A model generated the notes under the pieces. It did not search any database. It had not been told where the DNA came from and saw only the letters and a list, made by a program, of their open reading frames with translations. From Gordonia sp. PP30 (GTDB lineage: Bacteria; Actinomycetota; Actinomycetes; Mycobacteriales; Mycobacteriaceae), in assembly GCF_023100845.1 (NCBI RefSeq), contig NZ_CP095864.1, positions 1,116,001-1,180,000 on the forward strand: a stretch of DNA of 64,000 nucleotides, read 5' to 3'. Made by a program: the position numbers and the translations under genes. Shown here piece after piece: positions 56,411 through 64,000 of this stretch; within the stretch, counting starts at the first letter, position 1, and each line of letters starts with the position of its first letter.

Positions 56411-57543
56411 TTGATCGACCCCCAGTAGGTGCCGGCCAGCATGGCCTCGAGCGTCTTGCGGTGCATGATCATGTCGTCCGGGTCGGCCGGTGCCTCCGCC
56501 TGGCCGAAGTGGATCGCGCGCGTCTGGATCCGGTACATCACGACGGCGTGGATCAGTGCGGCGTACAGGGTGAAGTAGTCGAGATCGTGCGGCTGGTGCC
56601 CGCTGGCGGCGAGATAGTCGGTGGCCACCTGGTCGCGGGTGAGGAAGTCGGGGAGGCCGTCGAGCCCGGCGAGTTCGGTGATGTCCTGGAAGAACCGGTG
56701 GATGAAGATCATCCACGCGATGTCCAGTTCGCGGGGGCCGACGGTGGCCATCTCCCAGTCGAGCACCGCGGCGGGCGTGAAGCCGTCGTAGATGATGTTG
56801 CCGATCCGCGAGTCACCCCAGCAGAGCACGGTCTCGGTCTCGGCGGGCCGATGTTCCTCGGCCCAGGCGAAACCGCGCTCGATCAGCGGCGACGAGACGC
56901 CGTCGCGACTCGCCCACTCGTAGAAGTCGCGGAGCCGCCGCAGATGCGCTTGCAGCGGTGTCTCGCCCTCGCGGGGCGGTTCCACTCCGGAGCCCTCGAT
57001 CGGCGCGGTATGGATCCGGGTGAGCACCTCGACGCTGCGTCGTGCCATCTCGGCGCGTTCGTCCGGCGTGGCCTCGGTGACCCACGACGAGAAGGTGTAC
57101 GGCATCACATCCGGTGGAACCCGCCCGTCCACTCGGCTCATCATGAAGAACGGTGCCCCGAGCGGGGCGGGGTCGGGTTCGGACCACCACAGCCGCGGCA
57201 GCGGCACGTCGGTGGTGGCGGCGACATGTTCGATCAAGCGGTATTGGCCGTCCAGGTCGTACGACGGGAACACCGGATCGCTCTCGGCGACCGGCGCCAC
57301 CCGCACGACGAGGCTCTGCGGTGCACCGTCGATCAGTGCCTCGGCCAGCAGCGTCTCGCTGGACATGCCGTTCGCCGACGGCAGCACCACCTCGGTGACT
57401 TCGGCGTCGTCGCCGGCCCGGGTCTTGATCCAGGCGGTGAGACGTTCGCGCAGCCACTCCGGGTCGCGCTGGGATCGGGTCGGTCGCGCGATCTCGCGAC
57501 CCTCATCGGCATCGGAGGCGAGGGAAGACACGCCGTCATCCAA
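56407..57543 (-). CDS. APH-family phosphotransferase (ACAD10/11 kinase-like)
   Basis: A 378-residue aminoglycoside-phosphotransferase-fold kinase. [14 protein letters not shown] nucleotide strand, the [15 protein letters not shown] hinge, catalytic loop [13 protein letters not shown] (Trp-Gly-Asp in place of His-Gly-Asp) and metal Asp in [18 protein letters not shown] are visible. This variant is usual for the group related to the kinase domain of acyl-CoA dehydrogenases 10/11, which phosphorylates hydroxyacyl-CoA. The start is uncertain: TTG 57543 or GTG 57531, neither with a good binding site. It is coupled to the frameshifted gene downstream, which suggests the two worked together. Confidence 0.85.
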   Translation of the reverse strand: MDDGVSSLASDADEGREIARPTRSQRDPEWLRERLTAWIKTRAGDDAEVTEVVLPSANGMSSETLLAEALIDGAPQSLVVRVAPVAESDPVFPSYDLDGQYRLIEHVAATTDVPLPRLWWSEPDPAPLGAPFFMMSRVDGRVPPDVMPYTFSSWVTEATPDERAEMARRSVEVLTRIHTAPIEGSGVEPPREGETPLQAHLRRLRDFYEWASRDGVSSPLIERGFAWAEEHRPAETETVLCWGDSRIGNIIYDGFTPAAVLDWEMATVGPRELDIAWMIFIHRFFQDITELAGLDGLPDFLTRDQVATDYLAASGHQPHDLDYFTLYAALIHAVVMYRIQTRAIHFGQAEAPADPDDMIMHRKTLEAMLAGTYWGSIK

Positions 57544-57607
57544 ACACGGCCGTGACCGCCGTCGTGAGGATCTGAGGGAAGCCGGACGAGAACGCTCTAC
57601 CGTCTCA

Positions 57608-57626
57608 AAGTTATCGGTGATAACTT
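57608..57626. promoter_or_regulatory. Perfect palindromic TetR operator for MMPL transporter 2
   Basis: AAGTTATC-GGT-GATAACTT: eight-base arms without mismatch and a three-base centre, 56 bases before the MMPL start. A further GATAAC half-site follows at 57633-57638. The TetR gene at the end of the operon is the likely ligand. It may also affect the divergent kinase gene. Confidence 0.8.
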
Positions 57627-57682
57627 AACGCTGATAACCCACTCGTGTCCGCGTCCGCCGGACCCCGTCGAAGAGGTTCTCC

Positions 57683-59896
57683 ATGCTCGATTCGCTGACC
57701 AGGCGCGTGATCGCGGCGCCACGACTGGTGCTGAGTCTGGCCGTCGTCCTGCTCATCGCCGCCGGCCTGTACGGGGCGGGTGCCGCGAGCAAGATGCTGC
57801 CCGGTGGTTACGAAGATCCGGGCGCCGAATCGACGCACGCCACCAGCGTGCTCGACGACGTGTTCGGCCAGGGCGGGCCGCAGGTGGTCTTCAAACTCGA
57901 CGGCCCCGCCGGCACCGACATGGCGACCGATCCGGCCGCCCGCGCCGTCGGACAGCAGATCCTCGACCGGCTCGAAACCACGTCGTGGGTGCAGAAGCCG
58001 GTGCTGTCGATCTGGTCGTCGCCAGAACTCGCCGGGGAACTGCTCAGCCGGGACAAGTCGTCGACGCAGATCATCGCCGGTCTCGACGGTGGCGACGCGA
58101 AGGCGCCCGGCCGCGCGGAGGAGCTGAGCAAGGAGTTCTCCGGGACCCGGGACGGGATCACGATCAAGGTCGGCGGCGCCGCAATGGTCTACGGCACGGT
58201 GAACGAGCAGACCTCGAAAGACCTCGCGATCGCCGAGGCGATCGCCATCCCGATCAGCTTCCTGCTGCTCATCGTGATCTTCGGCGGTGTGGTCGCCGCC
58301 GCGCTGCCGGTGCTGGTGGGGATCGTCGCGATCGTCGGCACCATGGCGCTGCTGCGGGTGATCACCGAGTTCGCCGACGTCTCGATCTACGCGCTGAACC
58401 TCACCACGGCGATGGGACTCGCGCTCGCGATCGACTACACGCTGCTGATCGTCACCCGCTACCGCGAGGAGGTCGCCGCCGGGCGGCCGCGAGACGAGGC
58501 CATCGTGCGGACGATCAACACGGCCGGCCGCACGGTGATCTTCTCCGCGGTCACCGTCGGACTGTCGCTGGCGGCGCTCGCGATCTTCCCGATGTACTTC
58601 CTGCGGTCGTTCGCGTACGCCGGTATCGGGGTGGTGGTGGTCGCCGTGGTCGCGGCGATCGTGATCACCCCGGCGCTGCTGGCGGTCCTCGGCGGGCGGG
58701 TCGACGCTCTCGACCTGCGTCGCGGGGTCCGCAAGCTGCTGCGCCGGCCGGCGCCCGAGCCGAAGCCTCTCGAAGAGGGTTTCTGGTACCGCAGCGCCCA
58801 GTGGGTGCTCCGCCGGGCCGTCCCGGTCGCGCTCGCGGTGACGGCGTTCCTGGTGGTTCTCGGTCTGCCGTTCGCCGGTATCAAGTTCGGCTTCCCCGAC
58901 GATCGGGTGCTCCCGGCGTCGTCTCCGCCGCACGCCATCGCTCAGGAGATCCGGGACCAGTACGACGAGAGCGCGGCGTCGAACGTGACCGCCGTGGTGC
59001 ACGGCAAGCTGGACGAGGGACGGATGGCGCACTACGCCGGGGAGCTCTCGAAAGTGCGCGACGTGACCTCGGTGTCGAGTCCGGCCGGAGTGTTCCGCGA
59101 CGGGCGGCGGCTCGCGCCGGCTCCGCCGGGTCTGGTCCGCGGCGACGACTCGCTGATCCAGATCACCGGCGACGTCGAGCCGATGCGGCCGAGCGGCCAG
59201 AAACAGATCACCGCGTTGCGGGCCGTCGAGAGACCGGCGGGGGTGCAGGTCAGCTTCACCGGTCTCGCCGCGGTCAACGCCGACACGGTCTCGGCCATCT
59301 ACGCCTCGCTGCCGTGGGTGCTGGTCGTGATCGCGGTCGCCACCTACCTGCTGCTGTTCCTGTTCACCGGCAGCGTCGTTCTCCCGTTGAAGGCGCTGGT
59401 GATGAACGTGCTGTCGCTGTCGGCGACCTTCGGCGCGATGGTCTGGATCTTCCAGGACGGTCATCTCGGCGGGCTCGGTACCACGCCGATGGGTTACCTG
59501 GTGGCGACCATGCCGGTGCTGATGTTCTGCATCGCGTTCGGGCTGTCGATGGACTACGAGGTGTTTCTGCTCGGCCGGATCCGTGAGGAGTGGCTGAAGT
59601 CGGACCGCACGCGCGCCGCCAACGACCACGCGGTCGCGATCGGGCTCGCCCGGACCGGCCGCGTGGTGACCGCCGCCGCGCTGCTGATGGCCATCGTCTT
59701 TGCCGGGATCGCCGCCTCGCAGGTGTCGTTCATGCGAATGTTCGGGGTGGGACTGGCGCTCGCCGTGCTGATGGACGCGACGCTGATCCGCATGATGCTG
59801 GTGCCCGCGTTCATGCGGCTGGCGGGCCGGTGGAACTGGTGGGCGCCGGCCCCGCTGCGGCGGTTGCACGACCGGATCGGGCTGGTCGACGAGTGA
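57683..59896 (+). CDS. MMPL-family membrane transporter 2
   Basis: A 737-residue RND-type exporter with the usual plan: span 1 (about 13-35, RLVLSLAVVLLIAAGLYGAG), outer domain 1, and spans 2-6 (about 175-345) with AIDYTLLIVTRYREE. Outer domain 2 (about 400-535) and spans 7-12 with FGLSMDYEVFLLGRIREE follow. ATG 57683 is preceded by GAGG. It is shorter than transporter 1 and not closely related. The TetR gene follows directly. Lipid, peptide or drug export is possible; the substrate is unknown. Confidence 0.93.
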   Translation: MLDSLTRRVIAAPRLVLSLAVVLLIAAGLYGAGAASKMLPGGYEDPGAESTHATSVLDDVFGQGGPQVVFKLDGPAGTDMATDPAARAVGQQILDRLETTSWVQKPVLSIWSSPELAGELLSRDKSSTQIIAGLDGGDAKAPGRAEELSKEFSGTRDGITIKVGGAAMVYGTVNEQTSKDLAIAEAIAIPISFLLLIVIFGGVVAAALPVLVGIVAIVGTMALLRVITEFADVSIYALNLTTAMGLALAIDYTLLIVTRYREEVAAGRPRDEAIVRTINTAGRTVIFSAVTVGLSLAALAIFPMYFLRSFAYAGIGVVVVAVVAAIVITPALLAVLGGRVDALDLRRGVRKLLRRPAPEPKPLEEGFWYRSAQWVLRRAVPVALAVTAFLVVLGLPFAGIKFGFPDDRVLPASSPPHAIAQEIRDQYDESAASNVTAVVHGKLDEGRMAHYAGELSKVRDVTSVSSPAGVFRDGRRLAPAPPGLVRGDDSLIQITGDVEPMRPSGQKQITALRAVERPAGVQVSFTGLAAVNADTVSAIYASLPWVLVVIAVATYLLLFLFTGSVVLPLKALVMNVLSLSATFGAMVWIFQDGHLGGLGTTPMGYLVATMPVLMFCIAFGLSMDYEVFLLGRIREEWLKSDRTRAANDHAVAIGLARTGRVVTAAALLMAIVFAGIAASQVSFMRMFGVGLALAVLMDATLIRMMLVPAFMRLAGRWNWWAPAPLRRLHDRIGLVDE

Positions 59897-59916
59897 GAAG
59901 GAAGGGGACGTGCGGG

Positions 59917-60552
59917 ATGCGGAAGCGGTCGCCGAGGGGTTCGGGCGAGTTGCTGGCCGACGAGATCCTGCAGGCCGCCACCGATCTCCTCATCGAGCGC
60001 GGTGGTCACGCGGCCGTGTCGATCCGCGCCGTCGCCGACGCCGTCGGTGTCACCCCGCCGTCGATCTACCTGCACTTCACCGACAAGGAGGAACTGCTCG
60101 ACGCCGTCTGCGCCCGCTTCTTCGAGCAGTTCGATGCGGTGATGATGGCCGCGTCCGAGGGGGTCGACGACGTCGTCGACCGCGGCTTGGCCCAGGGCAT
60201 GGCCTACGTGCGGTTCGCCATTGACAATCCGGTGATCTTCCGCGAGGCGTTCGCGCGCTCGTCGACGACGCCCACCCAGACCGACGAGGTGCTGATGGCG
60301 TCGGCGTTCCGGCACTTCGCCGACACCGTCGTCGAAGCGATGGACACCGGCGTGCTGCCGCGCGGCGACGTGGTCGCGATGGTGCTCAAACTCTGGTCGG
60401 TGGCACACGGCATCGCCGACCTGATGACGGCCAAACCCGGTCTACCATGGGGCGACGACCTGTCGCTCGCCGAGGACGTCCTGACCGCCGCACTCCGCGG
60501 ATTCGTTAAAGAATCGGTAAAGTCGGAACCAGAACAGCGCGTCGTGCGTTGA
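59917..60552 (+). CDS. TetR-family regulator of MMPL transporter 2
   Basis: A 211-residue TetR protein: HTH about 11-58 (DEILQAATDLLIERGGHAAV, IRAVADAVGVTPPSIYLHF), then a helical ligand domain of the TetR_C_33-like type (MAYVRFAIDNPVIFREAF). ATG 59917 has AAGGGG nine bases upstream. GTG 59893 would overlap the MMPL stop, as in the other MMPL-TetR pair, but the codons between (AGA, AGG, AAG) are very rare here and look like leader. The palindrome at 57608-57626 is its likely operator. Confidence 0.9.
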   Translation: MRKRSPRGSGELLADEILQAATDLLIERGGHAAVSIRAVADAVGVTPPSIYLHFTDKEELLDAVCARFFEQFDAVMMAASEGVDDVVDRGLAQGMAYVRFAIDNPVIFREAFARSSTTPTQTDEVLMASAFRHFADTVVEAMDTGVLPRGDVVAMVLKLWSVAHGIADLMTAKPGLPWGDDLSLAEDVLTAALRGFVKESVKSEPEQRVVR

Positions 60553-60599
60553 ACTCGATGAGAGCGTCCCGTCTACCACCCCTGCCTAAGGAGCAACGA

Positions 60600-61487
60600 G
60601 TGCGTGACAGCAGCAACCCGGTGATGCGCGGCGTGGTCCGCGACAATCAGCCGGCCCCCTATGCCGGCTTCGGCCAGGCCATCCCCGGCGCCCAGCAGGG
60701 CGCCATGATGACCGGCCAGCAAGCCAACCCGTATCTGCAGGACTCGCAGACCCAGAACTACGCACCCGCCACCGCGCAGGGGCAGCTCACCGTCGATGAC
60801 GTCGTGGTGAAGACCGGGATCACGCTCGGTGTGCTGATCGCGGTCGCCATCGCCACCTACGCCGCGATCGCGACCCGGGCCACCGAATCGGCCCAGGTGA
60901 CCCTCGCCATGCCGATCATGCTGGTCGGCGCGATCGGCGGCCTGATCATGGTCCTGATCGCGAGCTTCGGCCGCAAGCAGGATAATCCGGCGATCGTGCT
61001 CAGCTACGCCGCGCTGGAAGGCCTCTTCGTCGGCGCCATCTCGTTCGTCTTCGCGAACCTCACCGTCGGGGACAACGTGAGCGCCGGCGCGATGATCGGC
61101 CAGGCCGTCCTCGGCACCATCGGCGTGTTCATCGGCATGCTGGTGGTCTACAAGGTCGGCGCCATCCGCGTCACTCCGCGTTTCACCCGCATGCTGATGG
61201 CCGGCATGGTCGGCGTCATCGTGCTGGCGCTGGGCAACTTCGTACTCAGCCTGTTCGGTGTGAACATGGGCCTGTACAGCGGAGGACCCATCGCGATCAT
61301 CTTCTCGCTGGTCTGCATCGCGCTGGCCGCCTTCTCGTTCCTGGTCGACTTCGACGCCGCCGACCGCCTGGTGAAGGCCGGCGCCCCGTCCCGCGCCGCC
61401 TGGGGTATCGCCCTCGGCCTGACCGTCACCCTGGTCTGGCTGTACGTCGAGATCTTGCGCCTGCTGAGCTACCTGAACAGCGACTAG
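60600..61487 (+). CDS. Bax inhibitor-1/YccA-family membrane protein
   Basis: A 295-residue protein. A Gln/Pro/Gly-rich cytoplasmic N-terminus (1-60, SSNPVMRGVVRDNQPAPYAG) is followed by seven hydrophobic segments from about 80 to 290. The C-terminal LVDFDAADRLVKAGAPSRAAWG holds the Asp pair that in BsYetJ senses pH and calcium. GTG 60600 has AAGGAG six bases upstream; an earlier start at 60549 lies inside the TetR gene. It may be a calcium-leak channel or protease modulator. A thiolase and cbs follow, as I recall from the Rv1072-Rv1077 region of mycobacteria. Confidence 0.9.
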   Translation: MRDSSNPVMRGVVRDNQPAPYAGFGQAIPGAQQGAMMTGQQANPYLQDSQTQNYAPATAQGQLTVDDVVVKTGITLGVLIAVAIATYAAIATRATESAQVTLAMPIMLVGAIGGLIMVLIASFGRKQDNPAIVLSYAALEGLFVGAISFVFANLTVGDNVSAGAMIGQAVLGTIGVFIGMLVVYKVGAIRVTPRFTRMLMAGMVGVIVLALGNFVLSLFGVNMGLYSGGPIAIIFSLVCIALAAFSFLVDFDAADRLVKAGAPSRAAWGIALGLTVTLVWLYVEILRLLSYLNSD

Positions 61488-61563
61488 TCGCCTCGGCTCG
61501 CCGGTTGAGCCCAAGTGAGCCGGCTGAGCCCAAGTAAGCCGGCTGAGCCTGTCGAAACCCCAC

Positions 61564-61604
61564 GAGCGGTCCCGCGATCCTCTTTGAGACCCGCGGGGCC
61601 GCTC
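61564..61604. terminator. 13-bp hairpin after the Bax-inhibitor-like gene
   Basis: GAGCGGTCCCGCG and CGCGGGGCCGCTC pair with one mismatch across a 15-base loop, followed by GTTTC. It is the likely terminator for the plus-strand gene. Before it, 61500-61560 holds repeats of GCCGGCTGAGCCCAAGT(G/A)A ending in a GCCTGTCGAAACC unit. Confidence 0.6.
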
Positions 61605-61620
61605 GTTTCAGGTGCGCATC

Positions 61621-61671
61621 CGCAGACCGTCGCAGATGCGGTCACTATTCCCGCTTGTGCGACGGTCTGCG
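61621..61671. repeat. 14-bp perfect inverted repeat in the 61.5-61.8 kb gap
   Basis: CGCAGACCGTCGCA (61621-61634) and its exact complement (61658-61671) flank 23 bases. It lies between the terminators of two convergent genes, so it is not needed as a terminator. It may be another small dispersed element. The rest of the 297-bp gap holds nothing else. Confidence 0.65.
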
Positions 61672-61730
61672 ATCTGTCCGGCCGTGGTCGTCATCGGAGA
61701 TCACGGCTCATCGGTCGATCGGCAGACGGG

Positions 61731-61765
61731 CGCGGCCCCCGGGAAGAAGTTTCCCGGGGGCCGCG
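61731..61765. terminator. Strong hairpin terminator of the thiolase gene
   Basis: CGCGGCCCCCGGGAA and TTCCCGGGGGCCGCG pair without mismatch around a five-base loop, 20 bases past the thiolase stop on the minus strand. Confidence 0.8.
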
Positions 61766-61784
61766 CGTCGTGGTTCGTGACGGG

Positions 61785-63008
61785 TCAGCTGAGGCGTTCG
61801 ATGACCATCGCCATGCCCTGGCCGCCGCCGACGCACATGGTCTCCAGACCGAAGGTCTTGTCGTGGGTCCGCAGGTTGTTGAGCAGGGTGGTGGTGATCC
61901 GCGCGCCGGTCATACCGAAGGGGTGGCCGAGGGCGATCGCGCCACCGGAGACGTTCAGCCGGTCGTGGTCCATGCCCAGTTCGGCGGCCGAGCCGAGCAC
62001 CTGGACGGCGAAGGCCTCGTTGAGCTCGTAGAGATCGATGTCGTCGATCGTCATGTTCGCGATACGCAGCACCTTGCGCACGGCCTCGATCGGGCCCAGG
62101 CCCATGATCTCCGGGGAGAGACCGGTCGCGGCGGTGGCGACGATCCGGGCGAGCGGGGTGAGGCCGAGTTCCTTGGCCTTGGTGTCGCTCATGATGACCA
62201 GGGCGGCGGCGCCGTCGTTCAGCGGGCAGGCGTTGCCCGCGGTGATGGTGCCGTCCGGGCGGAAGACCGGCTTCAGCTGGCTGATCTTCTCGTAGGTGGT
62301 GCCGGCGCGCGGGCCGTCGTCGGTGGTGACCTGCGTGCCGTCGGCCAGGGTGACCGGGTCGATCTCGCGGGCGAAGAAGCCCTCGGCGATGGCCTTCTCG
62401 GCGCGGTTCTGGCTGAGCACGCCCCAGCGGTCCTGGTCCTCGCGGGAGATGCCGGTGAAGCTGGCGACGTTCTCGGCGGTCTGGCCCATGGCGATGTAGA
62501 CGTCGGGGAGCAGGCCGTCCTGGCGGGGGTCGTGCCACGGTCCCTGGCCGCCCTGGGCGGCGAGCTCGGTGCGGGCCTCGGCGTCGGCGAAGATCGGGTT
62601 CTTGGAGTTGGGCAGGCCGTCGGCGGCACCGGCGGTGCCGAAACTGGAGACGCTCTCGACGCCGCCGGAGATGAACACGTCGCCCTCACCGGCCTTGATG
62701 GCGTGCAGGGCCATGCGGGTGGTCTGCAACGACGACGAGCAGTAGCGGTTCACCGTCACGCCGGGGACGTGGTCGAGGCCGAGTTCGACGGCGACGACGC
62801 GCGCGATGTTGTACCCGCCTGCACCGCCGGGCTGGCCGATGCCGAGGTGGATGTCGTCGATGTCGGCGACGTCGAGCTCGGGCACCTTGCTCAGTGCGGT
62901 GGCGACCATCTGGCGAGCGAGCTCATCCGGACGGACGTCCTTGAGGGATCCCTTGCCGGCGCGGCCGATGGGGGAACGGGCGGTGGAGACGATCACAGCT
63001 TCAGACAT
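61785..63008 (-). CDS. Acetyl-CoA acyltransferase (thiolase)
   Basis: A 407-residue thiolase: nucleophile Cys90 in [31 protein letters not shown] (Asn-Glu-Ala motif), catalytic His in [10 protein letters not shown] and the second Cys in [11 protein letters not shown]. It cleaves 3-ketoacyl-CoA in beta-oxidation or condenses acetyl-CoA units. ATG 63008 gives the usual N-terminus ([15 protein letters not shown]). The loop domain contains an unusually charged stretch ([18 protein letters not shown]) seen in the FadA3-like (Rv1074c) group. It is divergent from cbs, 54 bp away, as in mycobacteria. Confidence 0.93.
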   Translation of the reverse strand: MSEAVIVSTARSPIGRAGKGSLKDVRPDELARQMVATALSKVPELDVADIDDIHLGIGQPGGAGGYNIARVVAVELGLDHVPGVTVNRYCSSSLQTTRMALHAIKAGEGDVFISGGVESVSSFGTAGAADGLPNSKNPIFADAEARTELAAQGGQGPWHDPRQDGLLPDVYIAMGQTAENVASFTGISREDQDRWGVLSQNRAEKAIAEGFFAREIDPVTLADGTQVTTDDGPRAGTTYEKISQLKPVFRPDGTITAGNACPLNDGAAALVIMSDTKAKELGLTPLARIVATAATGLSPEIMGLGPIEAVRKVLRIANMTIDDIDLYELNEAFAVQVLGSAAELGMDHDRLNVSGGAIALGHPFGMTGARITTTLLNNLRTHDKTFGLETMCVGGGQGMAMVIERLS

Positions 63009-63062
63009 GCGGTCAGAATAGCCGGGGTCGAGTGGTTCCGGGCGGAGTGTCACTATGGACCC

Positions 63063-64000
63063 ATGCGCATCGCGAATCACGTCGTGGACCTGGTAGGAAA
63101 CACACCGCTGGTCAAGCTCAACTCGGTGGTGAAACCGGGTGCGGGACTGGTCGCCGCGAAGATCGAGTACCTGAACCCGGGAGGCAGTTCCAAGGACCGC
63201 ATCGCCACGCGGATGATCGACGCCGCCGAGGCGTCGGGCGAACTGAAGCCGGGCGGCACCATCGTGGAGCCGACGTCGGGCAACACCGGTGTCGGACTGG
63301 CTCTGGTGGCGCAGCAGCGCGGCTACAAGTGCATCTTCGTCTGCCCCGACAAGGTGGCCGAGGACAAGCGGAACGTGCTGCGCGCGTACGGCGCGCAGGT
63401 GGTCGTGTGCCCGACGGCGGTCCCGCCGGAGCACCCGGACAGCTACTACAACGTCTCCGACCGCCTGGTGCGCGAGACGCCCGGCGCGTGGAAGCCGAAC
63501 CAGTACGCGAATCCGAACGGTCCGCTCAGCCACTACGAGACCACCGGCCCGGAGATCTGGAACGACACCGACGGCACTGTGACGCACTTCGTCGCCGGCG
63601 TCGGCACCGGCGGCACCATCACCGGGACCGGGCGCTACCTCAAGGAGGTGTCCGACGGCCGCGTCAAGGTGGTCGGCGTCGACCCCGAGGGCTCGGTCTA
63701 TTCGGGCGGCTCGGGCCGTCCGTATCTGGTCGAGGGCGTCGGCGAGGACTTCTGGCCGGACGCCTACGACCCGACCATCCCCGACGAGATCATCGCGGTC
63801 TCCGACGCCGACTCGTTCGAGATGACGCGGCGCCTGGCCCGCGAGGAGGGCCTGCTGGTGGGCGGGTCGTGCGGTATGGCCGTCGTCGCCGCACTGGAGG
63901 TCGCCGAGCGCGAAGGGCCGGACGCTGTGGTGGTGGTGCTGCTGCCCGACGGCGGCCGCGGATACCTGTCGAAGATCTTCAACGACGACTGGATGAGCAG
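63063..64000 (+). CDS. cbs: Cystathionine beta-synthase, 3' end outside the window
   Basis: The visible 312 residues are a PLP-dependent beta-synthase. PLP Lys44 lies in GGSSKDR, the substrate loop is PTSGNTGVGLAL, PLP phosphate loop GVGTGGTITG, and GGSCGMAVVA supplies the last cofactor contact. The frame is open to the window edge. The high similarity to mycobacterial Rv1077 (EYLNPGGSSKDRIA, KCIFVCPDKVAEDKRNVL), and no break after KIFNDDWMS, suggest the C-terminal CBS-domain pair follows beyond position 64000. It makes cystathionine from serine and homocysteine in transsulfuration. Cysteine synthase is the alternative but less likely. Confidence 0.92.
   Translation, partial: MRIANHVVDLVGNTPLVKLNSVVKPGAGLVAAKIEYLNPGGSSKDRIATRMIDAAEASGELKPGGTIVEPTSGNTGVGLALVAQQRGYKCIFVCPDKVAEDKRNVLRAYGAQVVVCPTAVPPEHPDSYYNVSDRLVRETPGAWKPNQYANPNGPLSHYETTGPEIWNDTDGTVTHFVAGVGTGGTITGTGRYLKEVSDGRVKVVGVDPEGSVYSGGSGRPYLVEGVGEDFWPDAYDPTIPDEIIAVSDADSFEMTRRLAREEGLLVGGSCGMAVVAALEVAEREGPDAVVVVLLPDGGRGYLSKIFNDDWMS

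Noticed and set aside
61500..61560. Further copies of the system 2 box (many GCTGAG words)
   Set aside because: The words are spaced by the repeat unit rather than by five bases and are not placed before a start codon.

Overview
The window is GC-rich (by eye near 68%), densely coded actinobacterial DNA, most like Gordonia or a close relative among the mycolate-producing Mycobacteriales. The evidence is gene content and order: lpqU-eno-ftsB-like-DUF501-ppx and a Bax-inhibitor-like gene, thiolase and cbs in the order known from Mycobacterium, a DesA3-type desaturase with its reductase, two PknF-like kinases, MMPL exporters with TetR partners, a DUF222/HNH gene, many GTG starts and ATGA/GTGA overlaps, and apparently leaderless promoters. 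The species cannot be fixed from this alone.

Layout: 1-520, two small unrecognised genes of lower GC. 527-4.7 kb, a lipoprotein and the EfeUOB iron importer behind an IdeR-like site. 4.9-9.0 kb, the lpqU-eno-ftsB-DUF501-ppx run. 9.0-19.6 kb, two paralogous OmpR-type two-component systems, two paralogous DtxR-family proteins, a lipoprotein hydrolase, a COG4705-type membrane protein, two PAP2 phosphatases and a DUF222/HNH gene. 19.6-25 kb, DUF4395, recQ, and the desaturase and reductase. 25-29.3 kb, a TetR, a Ser/Thr kinase and two beta-lactamase-fold proteins. 29.3-37.4 kb, M20 peptidase, pirin-MarR-pirin operon, monoacylglycerol lipase, acyl-CoA dehydrogenase, SDR. 37.4-46.7 kb, second kinase, MMPL-TetR, trpF, YibE/F, PTS permease, HAD phosphatase. 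46.7-57.5 kb, GH5 enzyme, M23-like protein, GntR/MFS pair, DoxX, tyrosine phosphatase, small-molecule kinases, one tRNA, DsbA-type oxidoreductase and a frameshifted gene. 57.6-64 kb, second MMPL-TetR pair, Bax-inhibitor-like protein, thiolase and the start of cbs.

The most interesting signal is a 17-bp direct-repeat box, CTCAGC-N5-CTCAGC and variants. It lies exactly 22 nt before the start codons of four neighbouring genes: the second response regulator, the lipoprotein hydrolase and both PAP2 phosphatases. The second PAP2 box also heads the operon ending in the cognate histidine kinase. This looks like a local, self-amplifying envelope-lipid regulon. Beside it sit two IdeR-like proteins that keep the ancillary metal site but have lost every primary-site ligand.

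A second theme is a family of short dispersed repeats (TCGACAAGCTCAAC / TCGACTCCGCTCGACC type). Besides filling intergenic gaps, they appear to have entered coding sequence: in frame in ppx and an acyl-CoA dehydrogenase, at the recQ start, at the end of the lipase gene, and with a frameshift in the gene at 55.2-56.4 kb. Both MMPL-TetR loci carry a perfect palindrome ahead of the transporter. No stretch over 300 bases lacks a gene; the larger gaps are described as features.
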